Assembly: GCA_039187315.1 (NCBI GenBank) | Contig: JBCCZQ010000024.1 | Coordinates: forward strand, 1 to 37,811 | Direction: 5' to 3' | From: JANQQZ01 sp039187315 | GTDB taxonomy: Bacteria; Planctomycetota; Phycisphaerae; Phycisphaerales; UBA1924 | Length of the DNA: 37,811 nucleotides | In this document: piece by piece, positions 7,551 through 15,784 of the stretch | How positions within the stretch are numbered: position 1 is the stretch's first letter | How the letters are laid out: each line of letters opens with the position of its first letter | The notes under the pieces: generated by a model | Seen by the model: only the letters and a program-made list of their open reading frames with translations | Databases searched by the model: none | What the model was told of the DNA's origin: nothing | Translations under genes and position numbers: made by a program

Positions 7551-8075
7551 CTAGGCGGCGTTGCTCTTGAAGATGCCGGCGCCTGCCTCGGGATCGAGCT
7601 GGTCGGCGAGCCAGCGGAGCACGTCGCGGGCGGTGATGATCCCCATGGGCTTGCTCTGATCGTTGAGCACGGGTAGGCAGGAGATGCGGTTGGCTGCCAT
7701 CATCAGGCAGGCGTCGTGGATCGTCGTATCCGGCGAGGCCCAAACCAGGTCGCGCTGCATGATCTGGTGGACACGCTTGCGGAGCGTCCATGTGTCCTGA
7801 GAACGCTCGCTCATCTGATCGATGAACGGGCTGATGTGTTTGAGCAGGTCACGCTCGCTGAGCACGCCGACGGCCTTGCCCTTCTCGACCACGATCAGAT
7901 GGTGGAAGCGGTGCTGTTTAAACAGAGCGCGGACGGACTCAAGCGTGGCGTCCAGGCCGACGGTCACGATCGGCTGCGTCAGGATCGGCGCGATGGGCGC
8001 ATCGCGGTCGACGGTGACGGTCCGCGGCTCGCTGGGCGACGGGTTGTCGGCGCTGTTGTCCGGCTCGGACGTCAT
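7551..8075 (-). CDS. CBS domain pair protein
   Basis: A 174-residue protein consisting almost entirely of two CBS domains, a Bateman module (about residues 25-85 and 105-168). Diagnostic parts are FHHLIVVEKGKAVGVLSERDLL in the first and ISCLPVLNDQSKPMGIITARD in the second. Such modules bind adenine nucleotides and act as energy or ligand sensors. No catalytic domain is attached. The ATG at 8075 is preferred, with GGAG six bases upstream; an earlier in-frame start at 8165 would add a sequence without domain character. It is divergent from the HIT gene. Confidence 0.88.
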   Translation of the reverse strand: MTSEPDNSADNPSPSEPRTVTVDRDAPIAPILTQPIVTVGLDATLESVRALFKQHRFHHLIVVEKGKAVGVLSERDLLKHISPFIDQMSERSQDTWTLRKRVHQIMQRDLVWASPDTTIHDACLMMAANRISCLPVLNDQSKPMGIITARDVLRWLADQLDPEAGAGIFKSNAA

Positions 8076-8176
8076 GGCTGGCTCCAGGTGCGTGCTTAAG
8101 ACGGTCCTGCCCGGGCTATCGGTCGTTGGTTGCCTCGGCTGAACCGCGATGACGCTGATCGGCACTACGATCAGCC

Positions 8177-8764
8177 GTGCCTAAGCCACCGAGCGACGAA
8201 TCCGGCTCACGCCCGACCTCCGGTAACGACGGCCCCGGCGCCGACCGGCTCGATGCGCCTTGGCGGCTGCGGTATCTCGAAGAGCTCGATCGCGTCGAGA
8301 AGGCCGAGGCCGCCCGGAAGGCCAAGCCGAGCACGGGCTGCTTCATCCGCGACTACTGGCTGACGCCCGAAGACGACGCGGTCAACCACGTCATCGTGCG
8401 CACAGAGGCGGGCATGATCTTCCTGAACAAGTATCCCTACGCGAACGGGCACCTGCTCGTCGCGCTCGGCGAGAGCCGTGTCAGGCTGCTGGACTACAGC
8501 GAGCCGGAGCGTGCCGCCCTGTGGTCGTTGGTCGATCGGGCGATGGACCTGATGGAGCGGACGCTTGAGCCGCACGGCGTCAACGTGGGCCTAAACCAGG
8601 GCCGAGCGGCGGGCGCGGGCGTGCCCCAGCACGTGCACGTGCACCTGGTGCCCCGGTGGGGAGGCGACGTGAACTTTATGACAAGCGTGGCCGAGGTCCG
8701 CGTGCTGCCGAGCTCGCTGGAGGACATGTACGCTCGGTACCGCGCTGCGCTCAGCGCCCGCTGA
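8177..8764 (+). CDS. HIT-family nucleotide hydrolase/transferase
   Basis: A 195-residue histidine-triad protein. VPQHVHVHLVPRWGGD around residues 150-164 is the HxHxHxx active site (H152, H154, H156), and FLNKYPYANGHLLV is the upstream nucleotide-site motif. It is closest in layout to the diadenosine tetraphosphate phosphorylase-like branch, with the long N-terminal helix found there. The start is GTG at 8177. Its last 14 bases overlap the 3' end of the convergent DAHP synthase gene. Confidence 0.88.
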   Translation: MPKPPSDESGSRPTSGNDGPGADRLDAPWRLRYLEELDRVEKAEAARKAKPSTGCFIRDYWLTPEDDAVNHVIVRTEAGMIFLNKYPYANGHLLVALGESRVRLLDYSEPERAALWSLVDRAMDLMERTLEPHGVNVGLNQGRAAGAGVPQHVHVHLVPRWGGDVNFMTSVAEVRVLPSSLEDMYARYRAALSAR

Positions 8765-10160
8765 GCCTGTTGGCAATAACAAACGCCAGCTCGAGTGCTT
8801 GCTGGTAGTTCAGCCGCGGGTCGAGCGCGGTGGCATAGTTGTCGTCGAGCTGGTCTTCGGTGATGTCCGCTGCGCCCCCGACGCACTCGGTGACGTCCTC
8901 ACCGGTGAGTTCCAGATGCACACCCCCGAGGTAGGTGCCCTTGGCCCGGTGGGTGTCGATCGTCGCCTCGAGTTCGGTGCGGATGTCGTCGACGGAGCGT
9001 GTCTTGTGGCCCGACTTGGTGCTTCGGGTGTTGCCGTGCATCGGGTCGCTGACCCAGAGGACAGGCCGATCGCCGACGGCCTCGATCAGCGGCGGCAGGC
9101 CGGCCTCGACCTTGTCGGCGCCCATGCGAACGATCAGCGCGATCTTACCGGGCTCATCGGTCGGATTGAGCGTTTCGAGCAGGGCTCGGATCGTGTCGGC
9201 ATCGGCGGTCGGGCCCAGCTTGACGCCCACGGGGTTGGCGATGCCTCGGAAGAACTCGACGTGGGCGCCGTCGACGGCCCGGGTGCGCTCGCCGATCCAG
9301 GGCAGGTGCGTCGTCAGGTCGTAGTAGCCGGAGCGGCGGGGGACGGTCCGCGTCTGGGCAGATTCGTAGAGCAGGTTCAGGCCCTCGTGGCTCGTGAAGA
9401 AGTCGACGCGGGTCAGGTCGTCGACGGCCTTCTCGCCCAGGTTTTCCATGAACTTCAGGGCGCCCGCCAGCTCGGTGGACATGCGCTGGTACTGCTCGCG
9501 GAGGGGCGGCTCGAGCTTGGCCGAGCCCATGAACGAGAGATCCCAGTACTCCGGGTGGTGCAGGTCGGCGAATCCGCCGTCGATCAGCGCGCGGATGAAG
9601 TTGATGGTCATGGCGGCGTGCTGGTAGCCGCGGACCATCAGGTGCGGGTCTGGGTTGCGCGCTTCGGGCGTGAAGTCGTCACGGTTGACCAGGTCGCCGA
9701 AATAGCTCGGCAGCTCGACCGGCGAGCCGTTGATGGTCCGGGTCTCGGTCTTGGACGACCGCGGCTTGGCGTACTGGCCGGCGAACCGTCCGACGCGGAT
9801 GACGGGCTTGTTGAGGCCGTGAACCAGCACGAGCGACATCTGAAGGAGGATCTTGAGCCGGTTGGTGATGGGCTCTGGGCGGCAGTCGTCGAGCTTCTCG
9901 GCGCAGTCGCCGCCTTGGAGGAGGAATCGTTCACCGCGCTGGGCCTGGGCGAGCTGGTCCTTTAGAGCCTCGATCTCCCAGCTCGAGACCAGAGGGGGCA
10001 GGCTCTTGAGCTTGCCTGTGGCCCGTTCGACCGCTTCGCGGTCGGTGTAGAGGATCTGCTGGGGGTCGAGCCGCGACTTCCAGGAGTCCGGGGACCAGCC
10101 GGAGGGGCTGGTCTGGTCTTCGGCGTGCGGGGGGCAAGGGTTGGCGGCGGGTTCGGTCAC
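8751..10160 (-). CDS. Class II 3-deoxy-7-phosphoheptulonate (DAHP) synthase
   Basis: A 469-residue enzyme that condenses phosphoenolpyruvate with erythrose 4-phosphate, the first step of the shikimate pathway. The class II (plant and Mycobacterium type) signature is clear: GGDCAEKLDDC, IRVGRFAGQYAKPRS, MVRGYQHAAMTINFIRAL, WVSDPMHGNT and GGVHLELTGEDVTEC. The length is typical. The GTG at 10160 has AAGGA six bases upstream. Type II enzymes are usually feedback inhibited by aromatic amino acids, but the sequence does not show which. Confidence 0.95.
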   Translation of the reverse strand: MTEPAANPCPPHAEDQTSPSGWSPDSWKSRLDPQQILYTDREAVERATGKLKSLPPLVSSWEIEALKDQLAQAQRGERFLLQGGDCAEKLDDCRPEPITNRLKILLQMSLVLVHGLNKPVIRVGRFAGQYAKPRSSKTETRTINGSPVELPSYFGDLVNRDDFTPEARNPDPHLMVRGYQHAAMTINFIRALIDGGFADLHHPEYWDLSFMGSAKLEPPLREQYQRMSTELAGALKFMENLGEKAVDDLTRVDFFTSHEGLNLLYESAQTRTVPRRSGYYDLTTHLPWIGERTRAVDGAHVEFFRGIANPVGVKLGPTADADTIRALLETLNPTDEPGKIALIVRMGADKVEAGLPPLIEAVGDRPVLWVSDPMHGNTRSTKSGHKTRSVDDIRTELEATIDTHRAKGTYLGGVHLELTGEDVTECVGGAADITEDQLDDNYATALDPRLNYQQALELAFVIANRLSGR

Positions 10161-10466
10161 GGGGGGTCCTTGATGGGTTCGGTCGTGGCTGCGGATTGTT
10201 GGCGTGGTGGGGTGTCCGCCGTGTTGGACATCGTGCGAGCGGGGCGGCTGGGCCGCGCGGTTGCTGCGCCGTCGGGCAAGAAAAGCGGGTTATGGTCCGA
10301 AAAAGGGCAAGCGTTGGCCGCGATATGACGATCAACCGCCACATCGCGGGAGTTCGCGGCGCACGGTGCGCCGACTCGCGCGAGTGACCAGGCCGGGGTG
10401 AGCACGTGACGCCCCGGCCGATGGCGCCCTTCCGTGGTTTGGAGGGTCAGCCGGAAGGAGCCTGTC
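10161..10466. other. Intergenic region between DAHP synthase and H1-like gene
   Basis: A stretch of 306 bases with no credible gene between two divergently transcribed genes, so it must hold both promoters. I cannot place -35 and -10 boxes with confidence. Its right half contains three successive inverted repeats, described separately. Confidence 0.6.
10357..10419. repeat. Three stacked inverted repeats upstream of the H1-like gene
   Basis: First, CGGCGCAC-G-GTGCGCCG at 10357-10373. Second, the perfect 12-bp palindrome ACTCGCGCGAGT at 10374-10385, directly adjacent. Third, GGCCGGGG (10391-10398) pairing with CCCCGGCC (10412-10419). The cluster ends 47 bases before the ATG. It could be operators or a structured leader RNA. 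Confidence 0.5.
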
Positions 10467-11207
10467 ATGCCCACGACCCGTACCGGCCGACGCTCGGCCA
10501 CATCGCGCACCACCAGCCGACGAACGACCTCGAAACCCGCCGCGAAGCGCAACAGCGCTTCGAAGCGGACGGCGTCTTCGCGGACCAGCGGCCGCAAACC
10601 CGCTGCTCGCAAGACCACCAGCCGGACCTCAACTGCCCGCAAGACCACCGCCCGCAAGCCGGCCGCGAAGAAGTCGACCACCGCGAGGAAGACCACCGCC
10701 CGCAAGGCCACCACTGCCCGGAAGCCCGCCGCCAAGCGCACGAGCACGACGCGGAGCCCGGCCAAGCGGACGACCGCCCGCAAGACGACCGCTCGCAAGA
10801 CCGCTGCCCGCAAGACCACTGCCCGCAAGCCGGCCGCGAAACGCACCACCGCGAAGCGGACTACGACAGCGCGGGCCAGCGCGAAGCGCTCGACCAGCCG
10901 CACGACAGCAACGCGCAAGCCCGCTGGCCGCAAGACGACTGCGCGCAAGAGCACGGCGCAGAAGAGCACGGCCCGCAAGACGACCGCCCGCAAGCCCGCC
11001 GCCAAGCGCACGACTGCGAAGCGCACGACGGCCAAGCGGAGCCCGGCCAAGCGCACGACCGCTGCTCGCAAGACGACCGCTCGCAAGCCGGTCGCGAAGC
11101 GTTCGACCGCTCGTAAGACGACGGCCCGCAAGCCGGTTGCCCGCAAGGCTGTCGCCGGCCGGATCTCGGGCGCGAAGCGCTCGGGGCCGCGTCGCCGCGC
11201 TGCCTGA
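10467..11207 (+). CDS. Histone H1-like Lys/Arg/Ala/Thr-rich DNA-binding protein
   Basis: A 246-residue, extremely basic protein composed almost only of A, R, K, T, S and P. It is built from degenerate repeats of the type ARKTTARKPAAKRTTAKR. This composition is that of the C-terminal tail of eukaryotic H1 and of bacterial H1-like proteins (Hc1/AlgP type), which bind and condense DNA non-specifically. No globular domain is visible. The ATG at 10467 (MPTTRTGRRS) is chosen because AAGGAG lies six bases upstream; an earlier in-frame ATG at 10434 has no such site. Because of the repeats the opposite strand and another frame are also open; these are artefacts. An intrinsic terminator follows. Confidence 0.85.
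   Translation: MPTTRTGRRSATSRTTSRRTTSKPAAKRNSASKRTASSRTSGRKPAARKTTSRTSTARKTTARKPAAKKSTTARKTTARKATTARKPAAKRTSTTRSPAKRTTARKTTARKTAARKTTARKPAAKRTTAKRTTTARASAKRSTSRTTATRKPAGRKTTARKSTAQKSTARKTTARKPAAKRTTAKRTTAKRSPAKRTTAARKTTARKPVAKRSTARKTTARKPVARKAVAGRISGAKRSGPRRRAA
10620..11140 (+). repeat. Degenerate in-gene tandem repeats of the H1-like gene
   Basis: The coding DNA repeats variants of CGCAAGACCACCGCCCGCAAG and GCCAAGCGCACGACC many times. Such arrays expand and contract by recombination or slippage, so the copy number may vary among strains. Confidence 0.7.
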
Positions 11208-11267
11208 TCGCAGCGAGAACGCCCCCCGCGGGCGACCCGCCTCGCGGAACGGATCTCTCTCTCTCCG

Positions 11268-11303
11268 GCCACGGTCCGCAGTCATGCTGGGCCGTGGCTT
11301 TTT
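11268..11303 (+). terminator. Intrinsic terminator after the H1-like gene
   Basis: GCCACGG (11268-11274) pairs with CCGTGGC (11292-11298) and is followed immediately by five T residues. It lies 60 bases after the H1-like stop and just before the convergent glycan operon end. Confidence 0.7.
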
Positions 11304-11324
11304 GCTGGAATCCCGCGGGGCGGT

Positions 11325-12476
11325 CTACCGCCGACCGATCGCGTCGCCGTAGAGCGAGTCGTACCGCTTGGCGACTGCGGCTGGGTCGAGTTCGCGGAGG
11401 ACCCAGTCGCGCCCCTTGGCGCCCATCGCGGTCCGGCGGGGCTCGTCAACGAGCAGCTCGGCGATTGCTTCGGCGAATGCCTCGGGTGTCTGCTCGGCGA
11501 TCGTCGCGGCTCCGGAGCCCTCGAGCTCGGGCCAGATATCGACGCCCTTGGTGGTGATCGCCGCGGTCCCGCAGGCAAGGGCTTCGGGCAGGACGAAGCC
11601 GAAGTTCTCCTGGCTGGTCGGCAGGGCGAAGACGTCGGCGGCCTGGTAGAGGCTGACCTTGGTCTCGCCCTTGACCATGCCGAGCATGCGGACACGGTCT
11701 GTGAGGCCGAGCGACTTGATCTGCGCCTCGAGGGCGCGGGTGTACGTCTCGTCGCCGACGCCCGCGATCAGTGTCTGGGCCTCGACGCCGGTCTTGGCCA
11801 GGTGTCTGGCCGCCTTGACGAGCACGTGCACGCCCTTCTTGACGTGCAGCCGGCTGAGGAAAAGGACAACGGGCCGGGCTGGGTCGACGTTGAACGTCTC
11901 GCGTGCGAGCTCGGGCCCGGGCAGATCGGTGTAGGGGCCGATGTCAAACACAAGCGGCGCGACGGTTCCTGTGCCCTTCGGGTACCACACGCGGGATTGG
12001 TCGAGCTCGGCTTGGGCCGTGCAGTGGACGAAGGCGGCGCCTTCGAGCAGCGTCCGCCCGCCGAGGCCCAGGTAGAGCCGCTTTTTCCAGCCTTTCTGCG
12101 TCATGCACCAGTCGTCGAGCATGCCGTGGATCGTTAGGACGTAGGGCGTGTTCACGAGCCGGCAGAGCCTTGCGATAGGGCGGTTGGCGGGTTCCCAGGG
12201 CGTGTGGAGGTGGACGACATCGGCGCGATCGATCTCGACGCGCAGGGCGGCGTCGGCGTCGGGTGCAAAGCGGCCGAGCTTGGAGGGGGGCGTGAGCTCG
12301 ACGAGCCGTGGCGAGCCGGTCGCGGTGCGCCAGTGCTCGGGCGCATCGGGTGCGTTCCAGCTGGCGACAGCGACATCGTGACCGCTCGCGGCCGACTGCT
12401 CCGCCAGATCCGTGACGGCCCGGACGACCCCGCCGTGCTCAAGGACGAGCTGCGCCATGACGTGGAGGATCTTCAT
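11325..12476 (-). CDS. GT4-family glycosyltransferase (last gene of glycan operon)
   Basis: A 383-residue GT-B fold retaining glycosyltransferase. MKILHVMAQLVLEHGGVVRA gives the N-terminal glycine-rich acceptor-side loop. VLFLSRLHVKKGVHVLVKA marks the start of the C-terminal domain (about residue 200). ENFGFVLPEALACGTAAITT near residue 290 holds the EX7E nucleotide-sugar motif. Donor and acceptor cannot be read from sequence. Its ATG overlaps the sulfotransferase stop by four bases. It is the promoter-distal gene of a seven-gene coupled operon. Confidence 0.88.
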   Translation of the reverse strand: MKILHVMAQLVLEHGGVVRAVTDLAEQSAASGHDVAVASWNAPDAPEHWRTATGSPRLVELTPPSKLGRFAPDADAALRVEIDRADVVHLHTPWEPANRPIARLCRLVNTPYVLTIHGMLDDWCMTQKGWKKRLYLGLGGRTLLEGAAFVHCTAQAELDQSRVWYPKGTGTVAPLVFDIGPYTDLPGPELARETFNVDPARPVVLFLSRLHVKKGVHVLVKAARHLAKTGVEAQTLIAGVGDETYTRALEAQIKSLGLTDRVRMLGMVKGETKVSLYQAADVFALPTSQENFGFVLPEALACGTAAITTKGVDIWPELEGSGAATIAEQTPEAFAEAIAELLVDEPRRTAMGAKGRDWVLRELDPAAVAKRYDSLYGDAIGRR

Positions 12477-13354
12477 GCGGATGCGCCTCCGTGCGAAGGC
12501 TTGGCCCAGGCATGGTCGGGCTCATAGCCGAGCTCAACGAGTACGTTACCGGCGTGCGCATCGAAGTAGGTCCGGTCGTCCGCGGAGAAGACGCGGTCCC
12601 ACGGCTGGGGCTCAACGCCGGGCCGGGGCCGGCCGGGGATGGTCGTCGATTCTGTCCGTCCCAGCAGCCTGTTGACGCGGTGAGCGATGCCCGCGGGTGT
12701 GCGCTTGGGCAGCAGCGGCTGGGCGTGCACGGGCGTTTCGCCGAAGATGCCCGCGAGCCGCTCGATGGTGGCCTCGGTCTTCTTGACGATGTCCTCGTAT
12801 CGAAAGACGTGGACGCTGGGACGCGAACGCCAGTGGTTGATGTGGCGCACCCAGTAGGCCGGGCGGGGCATGCTGTTGAAGTCGGATCGGATGAAGTCGG
12901 TGAAGCAGCTGCGTGCGTCGGCGTTGAACTCGTACTCATACAGGTGCTGGCTGGCCAGGACCTTGCGGCCGTCGCGGACGATGTAGAGCACATCGGCCCG
13001 TTCGAGTATCTCCCGTGCGAACGGTGCGCGGTCGCCGAACTCGTCGAGGGAAGGCTCGGCGTGGGTCTTGACGACCGGCCGGTGGTTCGGGCGGGTGAGC
13101 ATGCCCGCGACGCGCTCGGGAGTCATCGGGTTGTGGTGGCCCGGGCGGAGGGTGTCCAGCGAGACGTAGAGATGGTGGATGCTCTCGAGCGGTCTGAGCT
13201 TCGGCGAGAAGACGGGAAACTGCTTGCGGATGAGGTCGATCGTCAGGTGCGTGCCGGATCGGCGATGGCTCGCGACGATGACGGGCCGCCGCATGCCGGC
13301 GAGTAGGCGCTGCGCATCGGTCTCGGGCGGAGCTTGGGTCCGGTCGCGTGTCAT
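12473..13354 (-). CDS. PAPS-dependent sulfotransferase (glycan operon)
   Basis: A 293-residue protein with the sulfotransferase signatures. VIVASHRRSGTHLTIDLI (residues 25-42) is the 5'-phosphosulfate loop, of the type RSGTH. VLYIVRDGRKVLASQ near residues 120-135 is the 3'-phosphate-binding strand and helix. VFRYEDIVK is the conserved late motif. It transfers sulfate from PAPS to an acceptor; the glycosyltransferase neighbours make a carbohydrate hydroxyl or amine the likely target. There is no signal peptide or membrane segment, so it acts in the cytoplasm before export. Four-base overlaps join it to both neighbours. Confidence 0.85.
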   Translation of the reverse strand: MTRDRTQAPPETDAQRLLAGMRRPVIVASHRRSGTHLTIDLIRKQFPVFSPKLRPLESIHHLYVSLDTLRPGHHNPMTPERVAGMLTRPNHRPVVKTHAEPSLDEFGDRAPFAREILERADVLYIVRDGRKVLASQHLYEYEFNADARSCFTDFIRSDFNSMPRPAYWVRHINHWRSRPSVHVFRYEDIVKKTEATIERLAGIFGETPVHAQPLLPKRTPAGIAHRVNRLLGRTESTTIPGRPRPGVEPQPWDRVFSADDRTYFDAHAGNVLVELGYEPDHAWAKPSHGGASA

Positions 13355-13944
13355 GGTGCGGTCGGCGCCTGCTGCTGGTCGCTGTCGAACGGCTCGCGCG
13401 TGCGGATGGGCTTGGCCGGGTTGCCGCCGTAGATCGTCCAGGATGCAAGGTCCTTGAAAGCGCAGCCGCGTGCGCCGAGGATCGCACCCCTGCCGACGGT
13501 AGTACCGGGCCCGACGAAGGCATCTGTGGCGATCCAGGCGTCGTCTTCGATCGTGATCGGTGGGCGGGTGAGCGGCAGATCCGGCCGAGTGTGGTCGTGC
13601 GAACCGGCGCAGATGTGCGCGTGCTGGCTGATGCTGACGCGGTCACCGATGCAGACGGGGCCCAGGCAGTAGAGGATGACGCCGTCACCGGCGCTGGACT
13701 CGCGGCCCATCGCGAGGTTCCAGGGGCACTCGACGGAGACGGTGCGGCGGATCCTGACGACGGGATGGAGCCTCGCGCCGAAACGCGTCAGCAGGAAGCG
13801 CCGCCAGCGGTACCAGTTGTGGAACGAGTAGCGGAAGAGCGTCCCCTGGACGGCTGCCCAGAGCACACGGGCGATCTTCTCGCGGGCCGAGTAGGGGCTC
13901 CTGCCGCGGTCTTCGGCTGCGGGCGGGGTATCGGTGGTGGTCAC
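13351..13944 (-). CDS. Hexapeptide-repeat O-acetyltransferase (WcaF-like)
   Basis: A 197-residue left-handed beta-helix acyltransferase. ISQHAHICAGSHDHTRPDLP carries the catalytic histidine region. The repeats ITIEDDAWIATDAFVGPGTT and VGRGAILGARGCAFKDL follow, and the end reads IYGGNPAKPIRTR. This matches the colanic-acid WcaF-type acetyltransferases that decorate exopolysaccharide sugars. The start is GTG at 13944, with AGGAGG seven bases upstream; the start overlaps the preceding gene's TGA (GTGA). The final residues are a short Gln/Pro tail. Confidence 0.88.
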   Translation of the reverse strand: MTTTDTPPAAEDRGRSPYSAREKIARVLWAAVQGTLFRYSFHNWYRWRRFLLTRFGARLHPVVRIRRTVSVECPWNLAMGRESSAGDGVILYCLGPVCIGDRVSISQHAHICAGSHDHTRPDLPLTRPPITIEDDAWIATDAFVGPGTTVGRGAILGARGCAFKDLASWTIYGGNPAKPIRTREPFDSDQQQAPTAP

Positions 13945-14882
13945 GGCGTGACCTCCTCGTCGTGCTGCGCTCGCATCTCGATGATCTTCAGCCCGATGAG
14001 CAGCTCGTATGCGCTGATGAACAGGCAGAAGCGAAGGCCGGTGAGCCCGTCGAGTACACCGAGCTTGAGGATGTACATGTAGATGAAGCGGAAGAGCCAC
14101 TTGGCGGGCAGACGCGGGTAGAGCACGTGCTTGATCCAGCGCCTGCGTTGGAGGCTGTTGCCGAGCAGGCGCGCATCGAGGTGCTCGCTCTGTGCGGCGG
14201 CCCCGGTCATGATGCCGACGATCTCTCTGGCTTCGAGCGTGGAGTAGTGGTTGTGCTTGGCCATGTAGACCTCGAGGCCGCGCCGGTCGTTGTGCTCCAT
14301 GTGCCCGGCGAGGCGGCCCTCTGGCCCGTCGACGAGCATGTGCTCGTGCACCTCGCGCTCCTCGTAGCGTGCCCGGCCCCGCTTGAAGAACCGCAGGTTC
14401 CACGACGGGTAGTAGCCGCAGTGACGGATGCGCTTGCCGAGAAAGATGAAGTAGCGGTTGATGAGGAAGCCGGCCTCGTGGACCTCGCCGATGGGACGCG
14501 CGGCGACGGTGAGCAGCTCGTCGCGCAGCTCGGGGAGGACGATCTCGTCGGCGTCGACGATGAAGACCCAGTCGCTCTCGAAGGGCAGCGTCTCGAGCGC
14601 CCAGTTTTTCTGGCGTGCGTACCCCAGCCACGGCTGTACGACCGTGTTGACCTTGCCGGGGAAGCGCTGGTTGAACTCTTGGGCGATCTCGCGCGTGCGG
14701 TCGGTGGACTCAGAATCAACCACGTGCACGCGGTCGGCCCAGGGCAGCAGCGCGTCGAGTGTGTGCGGCAGGTTGACCTGCTCGTCCTTGGTCAGGATGA
14801 GGAACTCGATGTTGCAGCGGGCCGCTCCTGCGGCCTGTTCGTCGTCGCCGTTGTGCTCGGTGTGCCCGGCCTTCCCACTCAT
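13941..14882 (-). CDS. GT2-family glycosyltransferase (WaaE-like)
   Basis: A 313-residue GT-A fold protein. IEFLILTKDEQVNLPHTLDA opens the domain (residues 24-43), followed by VHVVDSESTDRT and the metal-binding DADE in WVFIVDADEIVLP (about residue 107-119). A central HEHMLVDG block and the hydrophobic C-terminal third (around residues 240-300, RFIYMYILKLGVL and CLFISAYELLIGL) indicate membrane association. This layout resembles the WaaE/KdtX-type lipopolysaccharide core glycosyltransferases. The extension before residue 24 is low in complexity. It overlaps the deacetylase upstream and the acetyltransferase downstream by four bases each. Confidence 0.88.
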   Translation of the reverse strand: MSGKAGHTEHNGDDEQAAGAARCNIEFLILTKDEQVNLPHTLDALLPWADRVHVVDSESTDRTREIAQEFNQRFPGKVNTVVQPWLGYARQKNWALETLPFESDWVFIVDADEIVLPELRDELLTVAARPIGEVHEAGFLINRYFIFLGKRIRHCGYYPSWNLRFFKRGRARYEEREVHEHMLVDGPEGRLAGHMEHNDRRGLEVYMAKHNHYSTLEAREIVGIMTGAAAQSEHLDARLLGNSLQRRRWIKHVLYPRLPAKWLFRFIYMYILKLGVLDGLTGLRFCLFISAYELLIGLKIIEMRAQHDEEVTP

Positions 14883-15784
14883 GCCGCGTTTTCCCCGGCC
14901 AGGCTTCGGCCGAGCGAGCGCTCAAGGACGCCGCGGCAGGTTGTCCATGGGTGATCGGCGAGTATGCGGCGGAGCTTGCCCTCGGTGGAGCGCAGGCCGA
15001 CGTAGCACTTGAATCGGCGGTGCGGGGGCATCGGGACCCTCGGGCAGTCGGGGGCGAAGTCTCTGGGGTGAAGATAGACAACGGTGGGGCGGCCGGCACC
15101 CATTTCGTGGCGGATGCCCTGCTCGATCATGCGGGGCGGAAGCAGGCGGAGATACCCGCCGCCCGAATAGCAGAGGCGCCTCTTGGCGGGCCCGAAGCCG
15201 ACGGGCGCGAGACTCATGGGCAGCTCGGGCATCTGCCTGCCGGACGGCGCGGTGATCAGGTGCGGCCCGGGCTGGCAGACGTACCCGCCGTGGCCGCGCT
15301 TACCCGGAAAGAGGCTGGCGTCGTAGGTGAGCCCGGCGTCCAAGAGCACGTCGAAGGCCCATTCGGCGCCGCGGGTGATGCTGAACGAGGGTGCGCGGAA
15401 GCCGCGGATCTCGGCGTCGGGCGCAGCGGCCCGGATCGCCTCGATCGACCGGTTTAGATCGTCGGCGAAGGTCTCGGGGGTCATCTCGTAGACCTTGCCG
15501 TGCATGTGTGAATGCGTCGCCAGCTCGTGGCCGGCGTCGTGGATCCTCCGGACGAGTTCCGGGTGGCGCTCAGCGATCCAGCCGAGCACGAAGAAGGTGG
15601 CCTTGGTTTTCGCGTCGGCACAGATCGTCAAGATCAGGTCGGTGTAGCGCTCGACGATGGACTCGCGCTCGTGCAGCGCGGGCCACTTTTCGGGGTTCTC
15701 GACGGCTGCGACCTCGACGATGTGGAACCAGTCTTCGATATCGAAGGACAAAGCGTGCACGGTTTGGCCGGCTGGTGCGGTCAT
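14879..15784 (-). CDS. Polysaccharide deacetylase of the exosortase (PEP-CTERM) locus type
   Basis: A 301-residue NodB-fold deacetylase. SFDIEDWFH at residues 13-21 carries the catalytic and zinc aspartates. HSHMH at 91-95 is the HSxxH zinc motif, and RGFRAPSFSI is the third motif. The C-terminal part (VVYLHPRDFAP, then RRFKCYVGLRSTEGKLRRIL) is the DUF3473 extension typical of deacetylases encoded with exosortase systems. It would remove N-acetyl groups from a glycan or glycolipid intermediate. The ATG at 15784 is chosen by homology; it overlaps the upstream stop by one base (TGATG). PEP-CTERM-like proteins are encoded 2.4 kb away. Confidence 0.88.
   Translation of the reverse strand: MTAPAGQTVHALSFDIEDWFHIVEVAAVENPEKWPALHERESIVERYTDLILTICADAKTKATFFVLGWIAERHPELVRRIHDAGHELATHSHMHGKVYEMTPETFADDLNRSIEAIRAAAPDAEIRGFRAPSFSITRGAEWAFDVLLDAGLTYDASLFPGKRGHGGYVCQPGPHLITAPSGRQMPELPMSLAPVGFGPAKRRLCYSGGGYLRLLPPRMIEQGIRHEMGAGRPTVVYLHPRDFAPDCPRVPMPPHRRFKCYVGLRSTEGKLRRILADHPWTTCRGVLERSLGRSLAGENAA

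Noticed and set aside
8799..9965. A 388-codon plus-strand frame
   Set aside because: It lies entirely antisense to class II DAHP synthase, whose motifs are unambiguous.
10406..11116. A 236-codon plus-strand frame rich in His, Gln and Asp
   Set aside because: It is the +1 shadow of the same repetitive DNA, with no ribosome-binding site and an implausible composition.
10620..11140. Regular short repeats that might be a CRISPR array
   Set aside because: The repeats are codon-phased and degenerate, with no unique spacers, and they encode a lysine-rich protein. No cas gene is present.
10157..11272. A 371-codon open frame on the minus strand rich in LRAVVLRAVV repeats
   Set aside because: It is the antisense of the H1-like repeats. 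The plus-strand gene has a good ribosome site, a terminator and a known protein type; the antisense product has no family character.
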